In this document: in pieces, positions 29,801 to 44,800 of the stretch
How the letters are laid out: the number at the start of each line of letters is the position of its first letter
How positions within the stretch are numbered: the first letter of the stretch is position 1
Assembly (NCBI GenBank): GCA_023634235.1
Contig: JAMKCF010000004.1
Location: forward strand, 6,179,202-6,243,201
Reading direction: 5' to 3'
DNA length: 64,000 nucleotides
Origin: Pisaster brevispinus
Taxonomy: Eukaryota; Echinodermata; Asteroidea; Forcipulatida; Asteriidae
Made by a program: the position numbers and the translations under genes
Notes under the pieces: generated by a model
The model's database searches: none
Seen by the model: the letters and a program-made list of their open reading frames with translations, nothing else
What the model was told of the DNA's origin: nothing

Positions 29801-32800
29801 CCAGCGGTGTTAGACATTTATCCACTTCAGATAACCGATCATTCAGGGAATAGGCAAGGCTGTCGGGGGAACAAGAGACGACAAAACTTTGACAAAACTT
29901 TCAGAATAATACCAGTGGCTTCTTATATATAGCGCTCAAATCCGTCATCCAGTGACGCTCATGGCACTCCAACATTATTACCCCTGATCATTGGGCCATT
30001 TATTTCATTCCTTAAACCATCGCAGCTCCCAGGGGAGCATACAACCTGTGCTGCCCAGCACGTAGCGCACCAAGCATACCTCTCGTCACTAACCCCTGGT
30101 AGGGGTGCACTGAAAATCAACGCTGATTGGCTTCAAAAAGTGACTACTTTGTGCACACACTCGTTAAAAACCTTCGAGCGTTTGAACTCGAACGTCAACA
30201 TGCAAGTATTTGGACAAAAACCCACTTCAAATGAATCGTGTTTTTACACGGTCACCCTAAACCGCACACAGTTAGACATGTCACAAGATCAAATACTGAG
30301 AGGGGACCAGTTGCTCTATGACTTGATGCCCCCTTTGCAGGCTTACATTTTGAGCGAGCGCCAAAGAGTTGATCGGCCACTGGACAAAATATCCAACACA
30401 TTTGGATATTTCAAAGTCATACTTCCAGGGGTTGTGATTGAGCAAGGCATTATGGGTAAAAAATGGCCCGGCGAGGTCTTAAAGATGTCATTATGAAATA
30501 GAATTCTGCTAATGGGCACTCTGTAAGCAGAAAACATCCCTTTTTACATATTTTGTGAAACTGGCACCGGGTCAGAAGTTTGATAATACTCCATGCCAGA
30601 TTTCATGGCACTGCTTCCCAACAAAATTCTGTGGTGCCCTGAAGTTTGGCTGGTGTCAAGACTTAGTTGAAACATCAAAGATCTGTCCGAAAGACTTACC
30701 CAAGCCACTCCATAATTTCTGCGTGCTTGCTTCGCCAATTTCTCTCGCAGTGGTCATTGATGAGGGAAACTAGCATGGGTAATGTATCGTTGAACTTGAT
30801 CCTGAAATAGAATTGATCAAAATCATGTAATCTCTTGTTTCAAAAACACTAGAGGGTGTCTATGCCCGGAACTGTCCACAAAATGTGCCTATGCTCATGG
30901 AACTGGATCCCACTAGATCCAATGCAGTAGTAAGCCATAAACACAATACCTAATTATATGCCGAGCAAATACTTCCAAGAGGCAAACACCAGCAGTTTTT
31001 AGAAATTTGCCGATGTTTTCTAAATGAAGACACCGAGTTCATTACCCAGGTGAATAAGGTTGGCTTAGTGGTATCTTGCCTTACCTTTCACATCTGTGGG
31101 CCCTGGTTCGAATCCCACCTTGAACCGGAGCCCTGATGCTGGTTTTTCAGTCCCTACATGATTATTTGGGGTTTTCCTCCCACATCTTAAGACTGAACAC
31201 TTCTTCAACATCCTTTCTATATTCATCTAGGTATCTTCAGCGCGCAGTTTCATAGAGCTGCTTTAAGCAGTAACCAGATAATATTGCTTAAAAAAATGTC
31301 TGCTTAGACACAAAAGTGAGCAGGATACCACGCGATGGTACACGCGAAATATGTGGCAAGCATAATTTTGTTTGTGCTAGGTACTTTTTGTGCTTAAGCA
31401 ACTCTATGAAATTAGGCCCTGTGCTCAATTTCATAGAGCTGCTTGAACAGAAAATTTTGCTAACAAATTTTCAGCTCAGCAAAAATTAGCAAGATACCAG
31501 TCAGCTATGGCATGTGCATGTGAGTGACATGGTTTTTTGGCTGGTAACGTTATTCTGAACTTTTCTGGTAAGCATACTCTTTGGAGCTTAGCTACTTTCT
31601 TGTGCTAAAGCAGCTCTAGGAAATTGCCAGCAGGCTTACAGGTTACAGGGCTAGTCACTTTTGAGGATCCCTAGATTTCTCCAACAGACAAGAAAAGATT
31701 AGTCAATAAATGAAATAAAACTTACTTTTCCATTTTGTGGATTTGCTCCTCGTTGTACGGGAGAGATTTTGACCTACTGTCCCGACGGAAGTTTGCATAA
31801 ATTTCTAGCTGTATTTTAAACCGGGTGTTGAACTGTTGGATACTGTATTGTATTAAAACACAAAGCGTTAATATCAGATTATCAAACAAAAACTTTTAAC
31901 AAATTGTTGGACAAAATGAGTAATACCTTTTGAAAAGTTTCAGAACAGAATTGACAGATAGAATTACAATGTATTTCTTGCACAATCATGAGAATTACAA
32001 TAAAAATTGAATGAGAAATACATTTTTAATTAGCATAAAATTCAGACAGCATTATTAAACATTATTTGTGGAAAACTGAAGAGTAACTGTTTGTTTTCTA
32101 GTGAGAAATAATAAAGTACAATCTTTCCATCAAAAGTAGTAGTTCAATATATCCACAACTAGTCAATCTACAACATATACACTTAACAACTGTCAATCTC
32201 ACCAACTAACAAAACACAATGCATGATAATTATTTGAAAATTTGAAGTACAAAGGTACAAAAATAATGACTGTTCATGATTTTTAAAATTTATTTAACAT
32301 CCCAGTAGATCTTTGGCATTTTGAGGATAAAAACCAAATCAAACCAAAAGTCCCAAATCTTATTTCTTCATTGTGTTTCCTTTATTTTCCTTCCATTTTA
32401 TGACAATGTTCGTATTATAAAGAGGTAAATTGGCCGGTCCCATGGGCCTTGATATAACGAGAGTCGACTGTATAATACTAGATTGTATTATGGTATCCAA
32501 AGTGACTGTGAGGGCGTTTTGTATTTCTGTGTACAACGGGAGCATGCGCATGGTGCATTCTAGTGTGCAATAGTAACAAAGGATGGAATGAAAATGCAGT
32601 TTATGACAAAGGTCATGTAGTCGTTTGAATAATGAATGGCACCTGACCAACACTCTTCTTACCAAAATGACAAGGATCTACTTGGGTGTTAAATGATATC
32701 ATGGTTGGATAAAAGTTACTTTTTGTTTTATTTTAACAATTTTACTAATGGTTTATTTTATTTCATCATTACTGAGTAAAAAGACACTCACAGTATAAAT

Positions 32801-35800
32801 ACTGAATTATGGTCTCTATACAAAATGGTAGTTAATACGATAAAAAGCAGTAAAACGACAAAATGCACAAATGAAACAAAATACCAAAGAATAAAAGAAC
32901 ACTACTATGCCATGTACAAATGGATGGCTTCGGCAGCAGCTACCGCTCACTAGATTGAAAAAGCCTAACCTTGCCATTACAGACAATGGCCATAGCTGAA
33001 GCCAAAGTCACTTGGTACACTAAAATGAAGAAAACAAAGTCCAGTACAAATGGCAATGATACATAAGAGGAAACAAAAATTAATAGCAATTTTACAGGTT
33101 TTCTATTGTTGGCAAAAGAATATAAATAAATAAATAACATCATGCATTTAACACATTCAATGATCGAATAAAACTTAATTAACAGTTCCAATCTTCCTTA
33201 CCATCGGTCCTTGGTTCGACACCCGCATTGATTGATCCATGATTTCGTCAAGGCATCTCTCTTCACGATGTCGCTATGAACACTTTGCATCTGAGTGGAG
33301 ACCTCTTGGTATCGGGATAACAACTGTGGGTGCAAAACCAACACGTGGATCCTCTTAAAAGAGTTCCCGAGATCCCAAGCACACATAAAAGACACAATAG
33401 AGGGGGGTACCACAAGGCTTCATACCGAGTACCAAATGTCAATTTGGACGATTCACAATCTCAGAACCCCACCAAGATGTTGCACCAGAGTGGCCATCTT
33501 TTCAACAAGCATGCGTATACTACTGTAATCATCAGGGTCTCCTTTCCAAAGGTTAGTGAGGGAGAAACGATACAGCGCCGACACCGATCAGGTTTCCTGT
33601 CATGGTTCTGAGCTCTTACACTCGGACAAGCCAATCAGTTGCCAGCTTTCATACACACCTTATCAGCGTCTTCGATTTTCAGGACCACCTCGTCGTAAAC
33701 GATCTCCAGGTAATCGCAGACCCCAGCGAGGTCTTCGTCCCTGTGCCCGTTAACCTTGGGCATCGCTGCCTGGGTCACTTCTAGCAACATAGAGATCCTC
33801 TCCTGCATGTCCTCAAGCTTCACATGCTGCAACATCACCGCCGAGTCCGACTTCGTTAAGTGGTAGCTCAGAAGCTTCTCTGATTCTTTCACATGGTGAC
33901 TGTAAAAACAAAAATGGTGGTTTGACCAACACAAATGCCCCGCTGAGATTACTCTAATTCTTCTTGAGTTATTGCTTGTACAACATTCCTTCTGTTTTAG
34001 CCTTAATGACCTTAACATTTGACCTGAGGGGTCCAAAAACAATAAATCAGCTTCTGTGGGACCCCGAGACCAATCCACACACCAAGTTTGCAGTTGATAT
34101 GCCAAGTCCTTCTTGAGTTATGACTCTGACAATGATTGCACACACGCACAGAAACCCACACACACGGAAGTTTGTAAACACCTGCAATCGGGGACCTCCT
34201 ATTGTCCCTCCTTTGTTTGTACTTTGTTTGCAACAATTACCCATTTTAAAAATGTCATCGCTATTAACATCAAATTGACTTCCTCAAATCTGTACCTCTT
34301 TCCCCTGTAGTTTTGAGAACAACTTATATGCGATGACGATACATTTGAGGTATCATTTCATCCCAACTTACGTAAAAGCTTTAACTGATCTCTCCATAAG
34401 TTGCTGCATCAACAACGCTCTCTCCTGCTTCCTTTTCAGATAGAACAATGCTGAGATGCTCCTCTGTAATAAAGAGATAAAAAGTCGCCTCGTTAGTTTC
34501 TACACAACAAAGCAATAAATGTCTACCACACTAGGCTTGCAACACATAAGGTGTGATGGTAGACAGTCTAATACCCTGACTGCTAGGATAAATAGTACCT
34601 TTGTCCTTGGAGCATCTGTTTCCAGTGAGTATCTGGATGGGACCTGTGGAATAGTTGCTGAAAAATAAGAATAGAAACATGTCCATACATAATTACTACC
34701 TCTCTTCATACACTCTCTACAGTTACTTTACAAAAAAATATGTTTGTTTCCTGTAACCCAACTGACCATGCTAAAACCTGCGAACTGTAATTTGTTTTCA
34801 CCAATAGTTTGAAATGTTTCCTGACCGACTGCATGTTTTAATACTTAATTACTACACCACCAGAATTCCTGTAAGAATGACTATATATCACCACCCCACT
34901 GTGCACATATACAAAACACAGTTCTTAAGGTAAATTGTTGTTCCTACATACCAAACATTTTTTCCAGCATGTTACAGGAAACAAAACTATTTTATTGATA
35001 AGTCTACGCTTAATATTGCAATTTTTGACATTATTTCACAGCACCACTTACTGAGAAATCCTGCGAAAATAAGCCATGCGATGCAACACTGGGAGGGACT
35101 GGATTGATGGCATTACAACCAAAGTATGGCTGACATGTTGCAACTCCAACTAAACCAGCAATACTGCCCCATGCATTGAAGCCACTGAGATGGCATCCAT
35201 GTTACCACTCAGGTAAGCTACATATTTCACATCAAACCATCGGGTCTGCATTATTGCTGCATTCTGATGGGTATCTTGATTTTATTGTTTTCCTTTTGAA
35301 TATTGCTCAATGTGATCGACTTCCTTCTATTCAAATCCAATCTAAAATAATCTAAGGTATAGAGCCTTCTCACCTGACGTCAAATCCTATAGCAACGCGG
35401 GAGGCCTGCAATGCTGTGCACATGTAAGTACTATGCACGTATAAATTATGGGTGGCATTTATAGCAAGTGCGTAAAGCTCTAGCCTCCCACCATTGTGGC
35501 CCCACCATTGTGGCCCCACCATTGTGGCCCTGGACCGATTCCCGGCTAAGGCCATAAGTGAGTAGAGGTGTGTGCTGGTTCTTTCCTACGCCACAAGGGT
35601 TTTTCCCCAGACCCTCCGGTTCTCCTCCCCCGGAAAACTCAAACAATTTTGATCTCAGGCCGTGCTCCGTGGTCACAAACGGGTCGATATGGCTGGCTGC
35701 CAAGGGCGTCCTTGCCAATTTGGGAGTCAAAATGTCACAAAGGAATTGACTCCTAAAACTCGTGGAAATGGTGGACGCGCATTGTGCGGAGGTGCATTCC

Positions 35801-38800
35801 ACCTTGTACAAGGGATCAATATGCCTACAATATGATATCATGATTCAAATTTGTCCACACTTTACGACAACATTTAACAGTAAGTTCTGTGCACAGTCTA
35901 GTCATACCACCACACACAGACCATGCAGTTGGATAGATTCCACTTGATTGGTCAACTCACTGGGGAATGTTACCCATAGTAAGAGGGTTAATGACAGCTT
36001 AGATGAATGTGTTCTAGCTCATTACTTAATTTGACAATGTTTTATATGAACCGTTATGATTCGATGAACTACTTGATCCCTTACCTTGGTTGCAAGAGCA
36101 TTTTAGAGTGACCTCTGCACTACGAGTTCAGACCACCACTTTCAACTTAGCTTGTAAAATTGGCGCATGCTGTCCCATTTGCCTTAAGTTACAGCAAAAT
36201 TATGTCTTGTTCCACGAATACAAAGGTTTTGTAAGCATGCCGTTCTCATCATGGTGACCAGACTATTTTTGTCTGTTTGTTGGGGGAAACCCCACTTTCA
36301 AATGTCAATGTTTTTTTTGTCAAAGTATAAAAATACAGAGCTCTATTTTCTAGAGCTCTTATCTAATTACAATGCCAGAACTGACATGCTCCTGTGTTAA
36401 AAAATTACCAGAACCTAGTTTCATGGCATTGTTTACCATGAAAATCTTCATTTTACAGAGTTAGAGTAGAATTTTGCCTTAAGCTGTGACACAAAATCAG
36501 ACTCATTGTCACCAATGCACAATGCCAGTAGGACACAGCTGGTATTTTTGGATGTTTCAGCAAAATTTTGTATCAATTGTAAATAAGGCAAAAGTTCAAC
36601 ATGGCACTTGTTATTAGTTATTAATATGATAGGTAAGAAATAAATTAAAATAACAAAAACAAATACATACGTGATGGACTGATGACCGGTGAGGCTGTGC
36701 TGTCAAAAGTGCGGCCAAACAGCAGGATGGGGTTGGTGACGGTTGTCTCAGGGAACGCCTGGCAATGCATTGATGCGTCGGGATAAAAAATGGCGTCGTT
36801 GAACAGAAGGATCTGTTGTGACGACTGCAAAAAGGTTTGCATCGCTATGTGTTCCTTAAACTCTGCAAATCTGAATTCAAATAGTGAACGAAAAGAAGGG
36901 GAGCTCATTTTACTCCGAAAAGTTGCTCCTTTAGTAGACATCGTGAAACCATCTTTGTTGTCTTCTAATAATGATAATAATAATAATGATGATAGAAGTG
37001 TAACAAAGTGACATGACTCGTCTTCATTTGAGTTTCTTTAATCAAATAGTGATTTCTTTTGTGACATCACAATCTGCTGAGCAATGAAGTTTACGGAGCT
37101 CAAGAAGTGCCATCCTACTTAGATCCTTAGATAATTATCTCGGGATGAGGACATCCTCTAAAGGATCGAGATGTTGATGTGAAGAAAAGAAATTGCAAAT
37201 TTACTCTCATGCTATTTTTATGGTGTCAACATCCTATTTTCGAGAATTCATCGTCATCCTCAGGTAAATTATCTCAGAAAGTCAGCATCCTACTTTCAAG
37301 ATGTTGCCATATAAAGATAAAACATCTCAGTGCAGCAGGAAATAGAATGGCATTTCCAGAGCACCATAGGTTTGACTCAATGACTTAACTGATCCCAGAT
37401 AAACCCGAAATTAGGCCCAGAATGGAATTGTTTGAAGTACTTACGAATAGGTGGGATTGATGTAAACTTTGAGAAGCTGTGACGTTGTAACGTGGAACAC
37501 ATCCAGCACAGTCTTATTCACAAGGGACTGGGCGAACCCATGGAACGTCTGAAAGGACCACATCTTGTTGACGTCGCTCTCGAGCAACCCAGCGAGCATG
37601 TCTTCCACGTGACATCTCAGACCTCTGGGTAGATTTAAAGGTACAGTACAGAAATGTTATCATCAAAAAGTCAATGTTATAAGCTTTAATCTGAAGCTCA
37701 AGTTTAAACAAGTACCAATCCTCCCGAGGAATCTTTCTATCTAAACAAATGTCAAAGCTGCAACCCCACCCCCCACCCCCCCCCCCCCAACTAACTACTG
37801 CTTTTTCTGATTGCAACAATAAAAATAAATAAATAAATAAACTTTTTTTTTGCAGATAATCATCCTTACTCGCAGCTGAGAAGCTGATTTGCAAAAGGAC
37901 GCAGCCGGCCACATCAACCCATATATGACCAAGAAGTGCAGCCAGAGACCGAAAGTGTTTGATTTTTTCAATAGGGAGGAAAACAGGAGGGCCAAGAGAA
38001 AAAAACCTAGTGGCACAGGAGAGAAGAAGCAAAGGCTTGCTCTGAACCATGTAGCAAATTTCTTTAGTCTGAAGAATTCAAACTCAGGCGGGCAATTGTG
38101 ATTAAAACAAGTCATTCATCCAGCCATTTTTCAAGTCAAACTCGCAAATGGCTCATAACAGTATCCAGAAGAGCACCCGCCACCAGCAATAAATCTTTAC
38201 TTTAGCCTTTATCATCACTAAATGAAGAGTCGTAACTACAAATTCCCCATGCATTGAAAACATCACAAGACTATGTCGGGCATGTCGGGAAATGGAAATC
38301 ACGCTCCAAAATATATTTTATAGAACTACTAAATCTTTGTATTTTAGACTTCAAGTCCATTGCAGAACCTCACCCGAATTCCTCACAAAAGGTTTCCACC
38401 AAAAGAGCTAGCAAAAGTGCTGACCAAAGCCGATGAATATGTCCTTATGTTCCCCATAGGGTTGTAACATAAATATCATAATAATATAGAGTGATCATCT
38501 GATGACAAGCTTATTATGGTAATTTCTATCTACATGTAAACCCATTGTTTTGAGGGATTGTTCCAACAACCTACTTCCTTATGGCCAATTATTCTCTTGG
38601 TCAAGTGGAAAAGTTGAGTGTTCCTTAAGGACCACTAGCCCTGAGCCTGACCTTTACAGTGACTTTCAAGTTAGAAGTTTGAGTAGAGTACAAGGAGAAG
38701 TTCCCTTGTCAGCAAAATCTTAGGGTACACCACCCCAGGATAGGTGACCGATGTCAAATACAATAATGAACTGACCAATAGTAGACCTAAATTCAAACTT

Positions 38801-41800
38801 ACACTGTATAAATAATCTGTAAACTTAAAAAAAAAAAAAAAAATTGGTCTAGTGTCAGTGACCCACAAAAGTTAGGGCTTTATAAGGGGTTGCACAGAGG
38901 ATCACGAGTCATTCCGAATTGCTGAGTACACTTTCATCGGAATTAATGAAGAACTCTCATCTAGCCGTATGTCAGGGTGAGTTTTGATCTTTGATGTTTT
39001 AAGTTGTAGTTTTAACAGTATTTTGAATTGATATTTTGTTGAAGTAAATGAACTCCAGATAGTATTTCTTGTGATTATGGGAGTGTAATCTAGTATAATC
39101 TTTTCTCAAGATATTGTGACTAAGATTGTGTAAACTGTCTTAGCTAATCAGCAGAAACAATGTTAGGTTTCATTGATGTGGAATTGATTGTATTCTTTGT
39201 CTCATGTAACATTTATACTGTGAGTCACTCTGTTTATTCTTGTATAGCTTGAATATCAGCCTGAGTATGGTCAAGCTGATGAAGTGTTACAAGAGTAACA
39301 TTTGCTGGAAGTGTTCAGGTTAGCTTCTAACTTCTTGTGTTAACTTGATTAGATTCATATCCTGTCTTGTAATCTAAAGTGCTTTACAGTTAAACTCTAT
39401 TTTGAGAGGAATGGTTTTAATTTTGATTTGTTGAATCAAATTACTTCATTTTGTGATTAAAATGTTGTTAATGTTGATTTTATCACACTGCACCATAGGT
39501 CAAAAGATTGTACCTCACAATGTATTAATGTTGACCTTGTGCATGATGTAATGACTGTATAAAACCATGTGTGAGTTCTGTACTAAGGACAAGGACAAAG
39601 CTCTAGCATCCAAGTTTTGCTAGTAATTTGTCATGTATACGTGAGGATGACTGTTTTATGGACTGTTTTGATTCTCAATGAAGGTTATTCACAAAGTGAC
39701 GTTTGAACTACAGTGTACTGTGTTTAGCTAAGTTGTTTACTATAATTTAATGATGCGTGTTTTTAAACCCTTGTTTTTTATTTACTCTTTATTTACAGGG
39801 GTCTGTTTTTGGAGTCTGTTTTAGCCTCTGTTTTTGGAGTCTTTTTCTTTAGTCTGTTTGAGCCTCTGTTTTGGGGGTCTGTTTTATACCTGTTTTAACT
39901 CGTTTTCTAAGAATCGACTATTTGAATAAAGTCTTCGTACAGTAGGAAATCAGAACAGACAATAACTTTGTGTGCATCTGTAGCGTCGTATGAGTTTACC
40001 CGCTGTTGAGCCCCGTGTGAAACCACACCAAGCTAAATCCAGAGTTTGGATTATACGACAACTACATGACTGCTTACTCTGACAGCTGTGTTGTCATTGG
40101 CAACTCCCGGCTCCACGTGATCGGACCATCTTCTGAGTCTCTCTGAACGCCGGAAATGATTCCAGAGGCCTTCATGGTTGTCATCTTATGCCTAATATTG
40201 CAATAATAAAAAAAAACGGTTTAAAAAAGGTGGGCTACTTCACAGATGGATTGATCAATTTACTGCGACTCGAATTGGCAGGAGGGGGGGGGGGTTGGTG
40301 AAGCCACGAGACTGCTGGACTTGTAGCTCACAATCTTAACTGAGCCAGAATTTTTTCACGAAACCAGAATCAAAACCAGAAAACTTTTTTATTTTAACAA
40401 GCACTAAAGCCCAGTTCATACTCCCTGCGACTGTGAATGCAAAGCAAGTTTGGACGTCACTAGCTCTGTTTTCGCAGCTCAACTCTTCCGAGTTGTTTGT
40501 TGCGAATTTGTGAAGTCAAAATTCCTATCGCATTCACATTTGCAGGAAGTATGAAGCGTGCTTAAGAGAAGATTTATCTCGTTCTTTATAGGCTAGTACA
40601 CTTTGATAATTAACAGAATTGAAACACATTCTCAGACTAAAAGTCAACATTTGAACATCATTTTTTTTTATTACAGAGTGAGCTGCTATTATTCAAATGA
40701 AAAAACGCAACGCCTGTGGGTTTACTAGCTTGACGCTTAAACTCACTGGCCTCGAGCATGTCGTCCATTGTTAATTTTGAGCCCTGCTAAAGCAAAATAA
40801 AGAACTTGTCACCTTGTTAACCAACAGACTACACTGGTCACATGAAAACATCAGTTGAAAAGTATCGGTTTTGAAATATTTTTTGATTGTTTGACGTCAG
40901 GAAAGAATGAACTGTTTGCAACTCACATTGTATTTCTGTTTCTCCTGCCACCGAATGGTCGAAACGGCAACATTCCAGATGCTGCGTGAAATAGCGTGAC
41001 GCCGATACTCCACAAATCTACCGAGGAAGTGAACGTCTTCAAGAGTGGTCTCCGGAGGACTGCTCGTTCGTAGACATCCGGATGCTGAAATTAAGGGTTG
41101 AGAAAAAATGTTCCGCATTCAAAATCTCATTGCAAGATTAAAATATGTTATATAACACCCAAGCAGATCCTTGCCATTTGGATTGGAGGATTGTCCGTCA
41201 CGTGATAGCAAATAAACGTACCATTGCACGCTACGTCATTCACCATGCATTTTTCGTTCCATTCACCGTGCATTTTACGTTCCATCCGATTTGTTCTATT
41301 GCACGGTACATACCACATTGTTGCGTGCGCGTGTCTTTGATAATGCAGCAGTACAGTTACTGCAAGGCACATACTACATTACGGCGCCCGCGTGTCTCAA
41401 AATAGCAGTACAGAATGCACTTAGTCACTGTTGAATCCAAAAAGGCCGAACCAAAAAAAATGGGTGTAATGTCACAATTAAATATTGTACGCTTTGTTTG
41501 TTTTGAAAGTTGTATCCTCCAATCAAAATGACAAAGATCTACTTGGATGTTATACAAAACAAATAATGAATGTTTTTCATTCGTGCAATAGTGAGAATAT
41601 TTTCACTCGTTGAAAGATGGAATGTTCCATTCAACTCGGCTCCGCCTCGATGAAAAGAACATTCCATCTTTGAACTCATGAAAATATTTGCACCACTGCA
41701 CTCTTAAACATTCATTGTTTGTATATTATTTTCCTTCGCATAGTTTGAGGGTTCTGCCCATGCACAAGCTAGCTTATCGGGTCGTTACGCACAAATTGTG

Positions 41801-44800
41801 TAAACACATTATGTAAAATAAACTACACAGCAGGCTTGAAATTTCATCTCTGAGAGTGCAATGAAGTTTTTTTGTTTTGCAAAGGAAACTCCCATTGGAA
41901 AATCTACTTTTAAAGGGGCACCAAGGCCAAGACCAGGGCAACATGTTTATGATGTATCGTTATACATAGTTAGTCGTGTCACACACTAGCCGTGAAATAA
42001 CACGACTCTGCATTCATTTAATTATCAGGACATTGAGGACAATAGCACGTAATTCCATCCGCAGTTGCTTAATACAATTCAATTCAATTCAATTCAATGG
42101 AACAGTTATTTCCACAAGCAATTACACACATAAATATGGGTTAAAACAAATATACCAACATATGAAAACTCACAAAGTATTTAAGTTCAGCACAGCCAAG
42201 AAAATAACAAAAGAGAGTATATGCAGAGAGGCAAGGTCCAGGATAAACCACAGCAAATAACACCAAATACTTATAACAGATACAAAAATAGATTGTGACA
42301 GATTTTGACTAGGAAAACCTCACAACAAAATGGCATTTTATGGAAAAACTTGTATGAATTTGCAACTTACAAGATATTCTTCGGTCCCGTACAAGCTGAC
42401 GAAATTCTCACCTTCAGCCAATTCACGGGCTGCCCCGAAATCGGCTAGTTTGTACACTGAACGACCATCTGGCTCATGGCAGCACATTATATTCCCCGGT
42501 TTTAAATCTCGGTGAACGATTCCTTTGTCTTGGAGGTGTTTCATACCATTGCCTAAAACAAATGACAACAAATAATCATTACCAAAACTTTCAAATTTGA
42601 AATGTAATAATGTAACTGACAACTGAGAACCCTTGAGTAGTGAAAGCTCTCCATTGTGCATATTAATGGTAAACAGACTGTGGAAGTCTTGTGCGTAATG
42701 AAACCGAAAAAACAAAGAGTGTATTTTTTCCTAAGAAATAAAATCTTCTTTTTAATTTATGCAAAATTCTTGACAACAAAAATACCCATGACAATTTGTT
42801 GTAAATGCAATTTCAATTTCCAATTAATACAAATAATTTCTTAAGATGCTTATTTTTAAAGAAAACCTCATTTGCCAATCATGTCTTAACTTGTGCGACC
42901 ATTACATAGGTTTAATAATAACCTGAACATTAGCTGGGCAAAATCCAAAACGGAGGTCGAGTCTTATTCTCAGGTTTTCTTTGTTGGTTTGCAGTGAAAT
43001 TTATTTCACGACTAAATTTTACTTTCCCACCAATATGCTATGGTTTTTATAGTCATATTAAACTAAGTTAAACAAAAGTATTCGAAGGAACATAATCTAT
43101 GCACATGTAAACGATAATATGGCTGAGACCAACCTGGTCCCGGAAGTTTTAATATTCACAAGACTTGCACAGGATAATCAACTACAGTGACCTAATATAA
43201 CAATACTTCACTTGCAAATCCTATTGGCACCAATAACAAAACATTTGCACTGTTTCATTGAATTTTTTTTTACAAAGCACAGGGCCATATAGGCCATAAG
43301 GGGAAGCCCCCGAAATTTACCCTGCGTGTGCGTTGACCTAGCAGTCTACATGTATTTCTATTCATGGATGTCATAAGGGCTATTCAATATTTTGACAGTC
43401 ATACTAAGAATATGACTGATGGGGGGGGTATGACTTTACAAGATGTGTAAAATTAAATCATGTTGATCAGTTTTGAATGAGAAGTGTTGGTAAATACTTC
43501 TTTGGAGGGGGAGGGGGACTTAAAGGTAGGGCTCTCTGTCCAACCTGAAAAACTGTTGAGGGCTGTGGACAATCCCCAACAGGAAATGTCCAGCCAAAAA
43601 CCAAGTCTCAGATTATGAACACCGTGAACAGAAACAAATTGGTTGAGTAAACCAGGCCCGAAATCTGTCATTTTGTCATCCATTAGCTTTCGGATTGAAA
43701 CCAACTGATAACTTTCCTGATAACTACCAACCATGTTAAGCTTTGTCTCTAATCCAAAGCAATAACCTCAAAGAAGCATCCAAGTGACTTACTGACATCC
43801 CTAACGATGATGAGGAACTCCTCCTCGGGTAATCCGAAGGAGTTCTCGGGTCTGTCCAAAACGCTGAACAGACTCCCGCCCGTACAAAGCTCCATCACGA
43901 TCACTCTCTCCTTCGATATTTGCTGCAAAGAAAATGATAAAAATTCAAGTTTGAATATTGAGCATCTGTTGGTAGATTGCCTACCATTTGAGACACTGCC
44001 GCTCATCAGAATGAACGAAGGGAGCTTTCACACCTCATTAGCACATACACAACAGACAGTGATATTCCTGTACTCTAATAATAGCAATTTCTAGTTATGC
44101 AACATTGTCTGAAAAAATTTGAAATTCTTCTGATGGGATGAATTCGGAAGGAAGTTGCAAGATCATTCCGCCCATCTGTCAGGGTACCGGACAAAGATGC
44201 ATTGGACAACGTGACCAAAGTATTTCTGATACTTACATCTTCTTCAATAGCCAGGAGTTTCACAATGTTAGGATTTTTGAGTTTGATGAGGACATCAAAC
44301 TCTCTGTCCTGCACACTGCCTGGTCGTCTGTAGCTGACATGGTTGAAAACCTTGACCGCAACTTTCTCACCAGATTTCTGTGGCATTAAAAAACGAGCAC
44401 GGGGAGAGGAATGAGAACAAAATTCGGGTACCTTATAAAAAGTGTTTGAGGTAAGCAATTCTTTTCTGTGAATACAAAATGTTGTGCTTAAAAGTTTTCT
44501 GAAATGGGCCCCTAAAATAAAATCTTACTTCAAACCAAGAGAGTACACAGTAGGACAGACAATCCGATGTCTCTCGACTCCACTTTGTTGCTAATGTGAC
44601 AACCATGAATTTGAGCTTAAAAGCGTAAAACAAGTAAAACAATGATTTGACAGCAGAAATGTTTTCTACTACCAAGTACTAGTCTATTAAAGTACTATCC
44701 TACCTTTTCTCTGCCACCAAATACACTCCCTGTGGCACCTTCTCCTTTCTTATCGTCCGTGTAGTAGATGTAAGACTGCGTGCTGCGTAGCTGCTTCGGT

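Noticed and set aside
30140..30496. 118-codon plus-strand frame in a kinase intron
   Set aside because: No homology recognised, lies between kinase exons 14 and 15 on the opposite strand, near repeat-like sequence.
37514..38050. 178-codon minus-strand frame
   Set aside because: It covers kinase exon 37,445-37,624 in the wrong frame plus intron; the exon is explained by the TBK1 frame.
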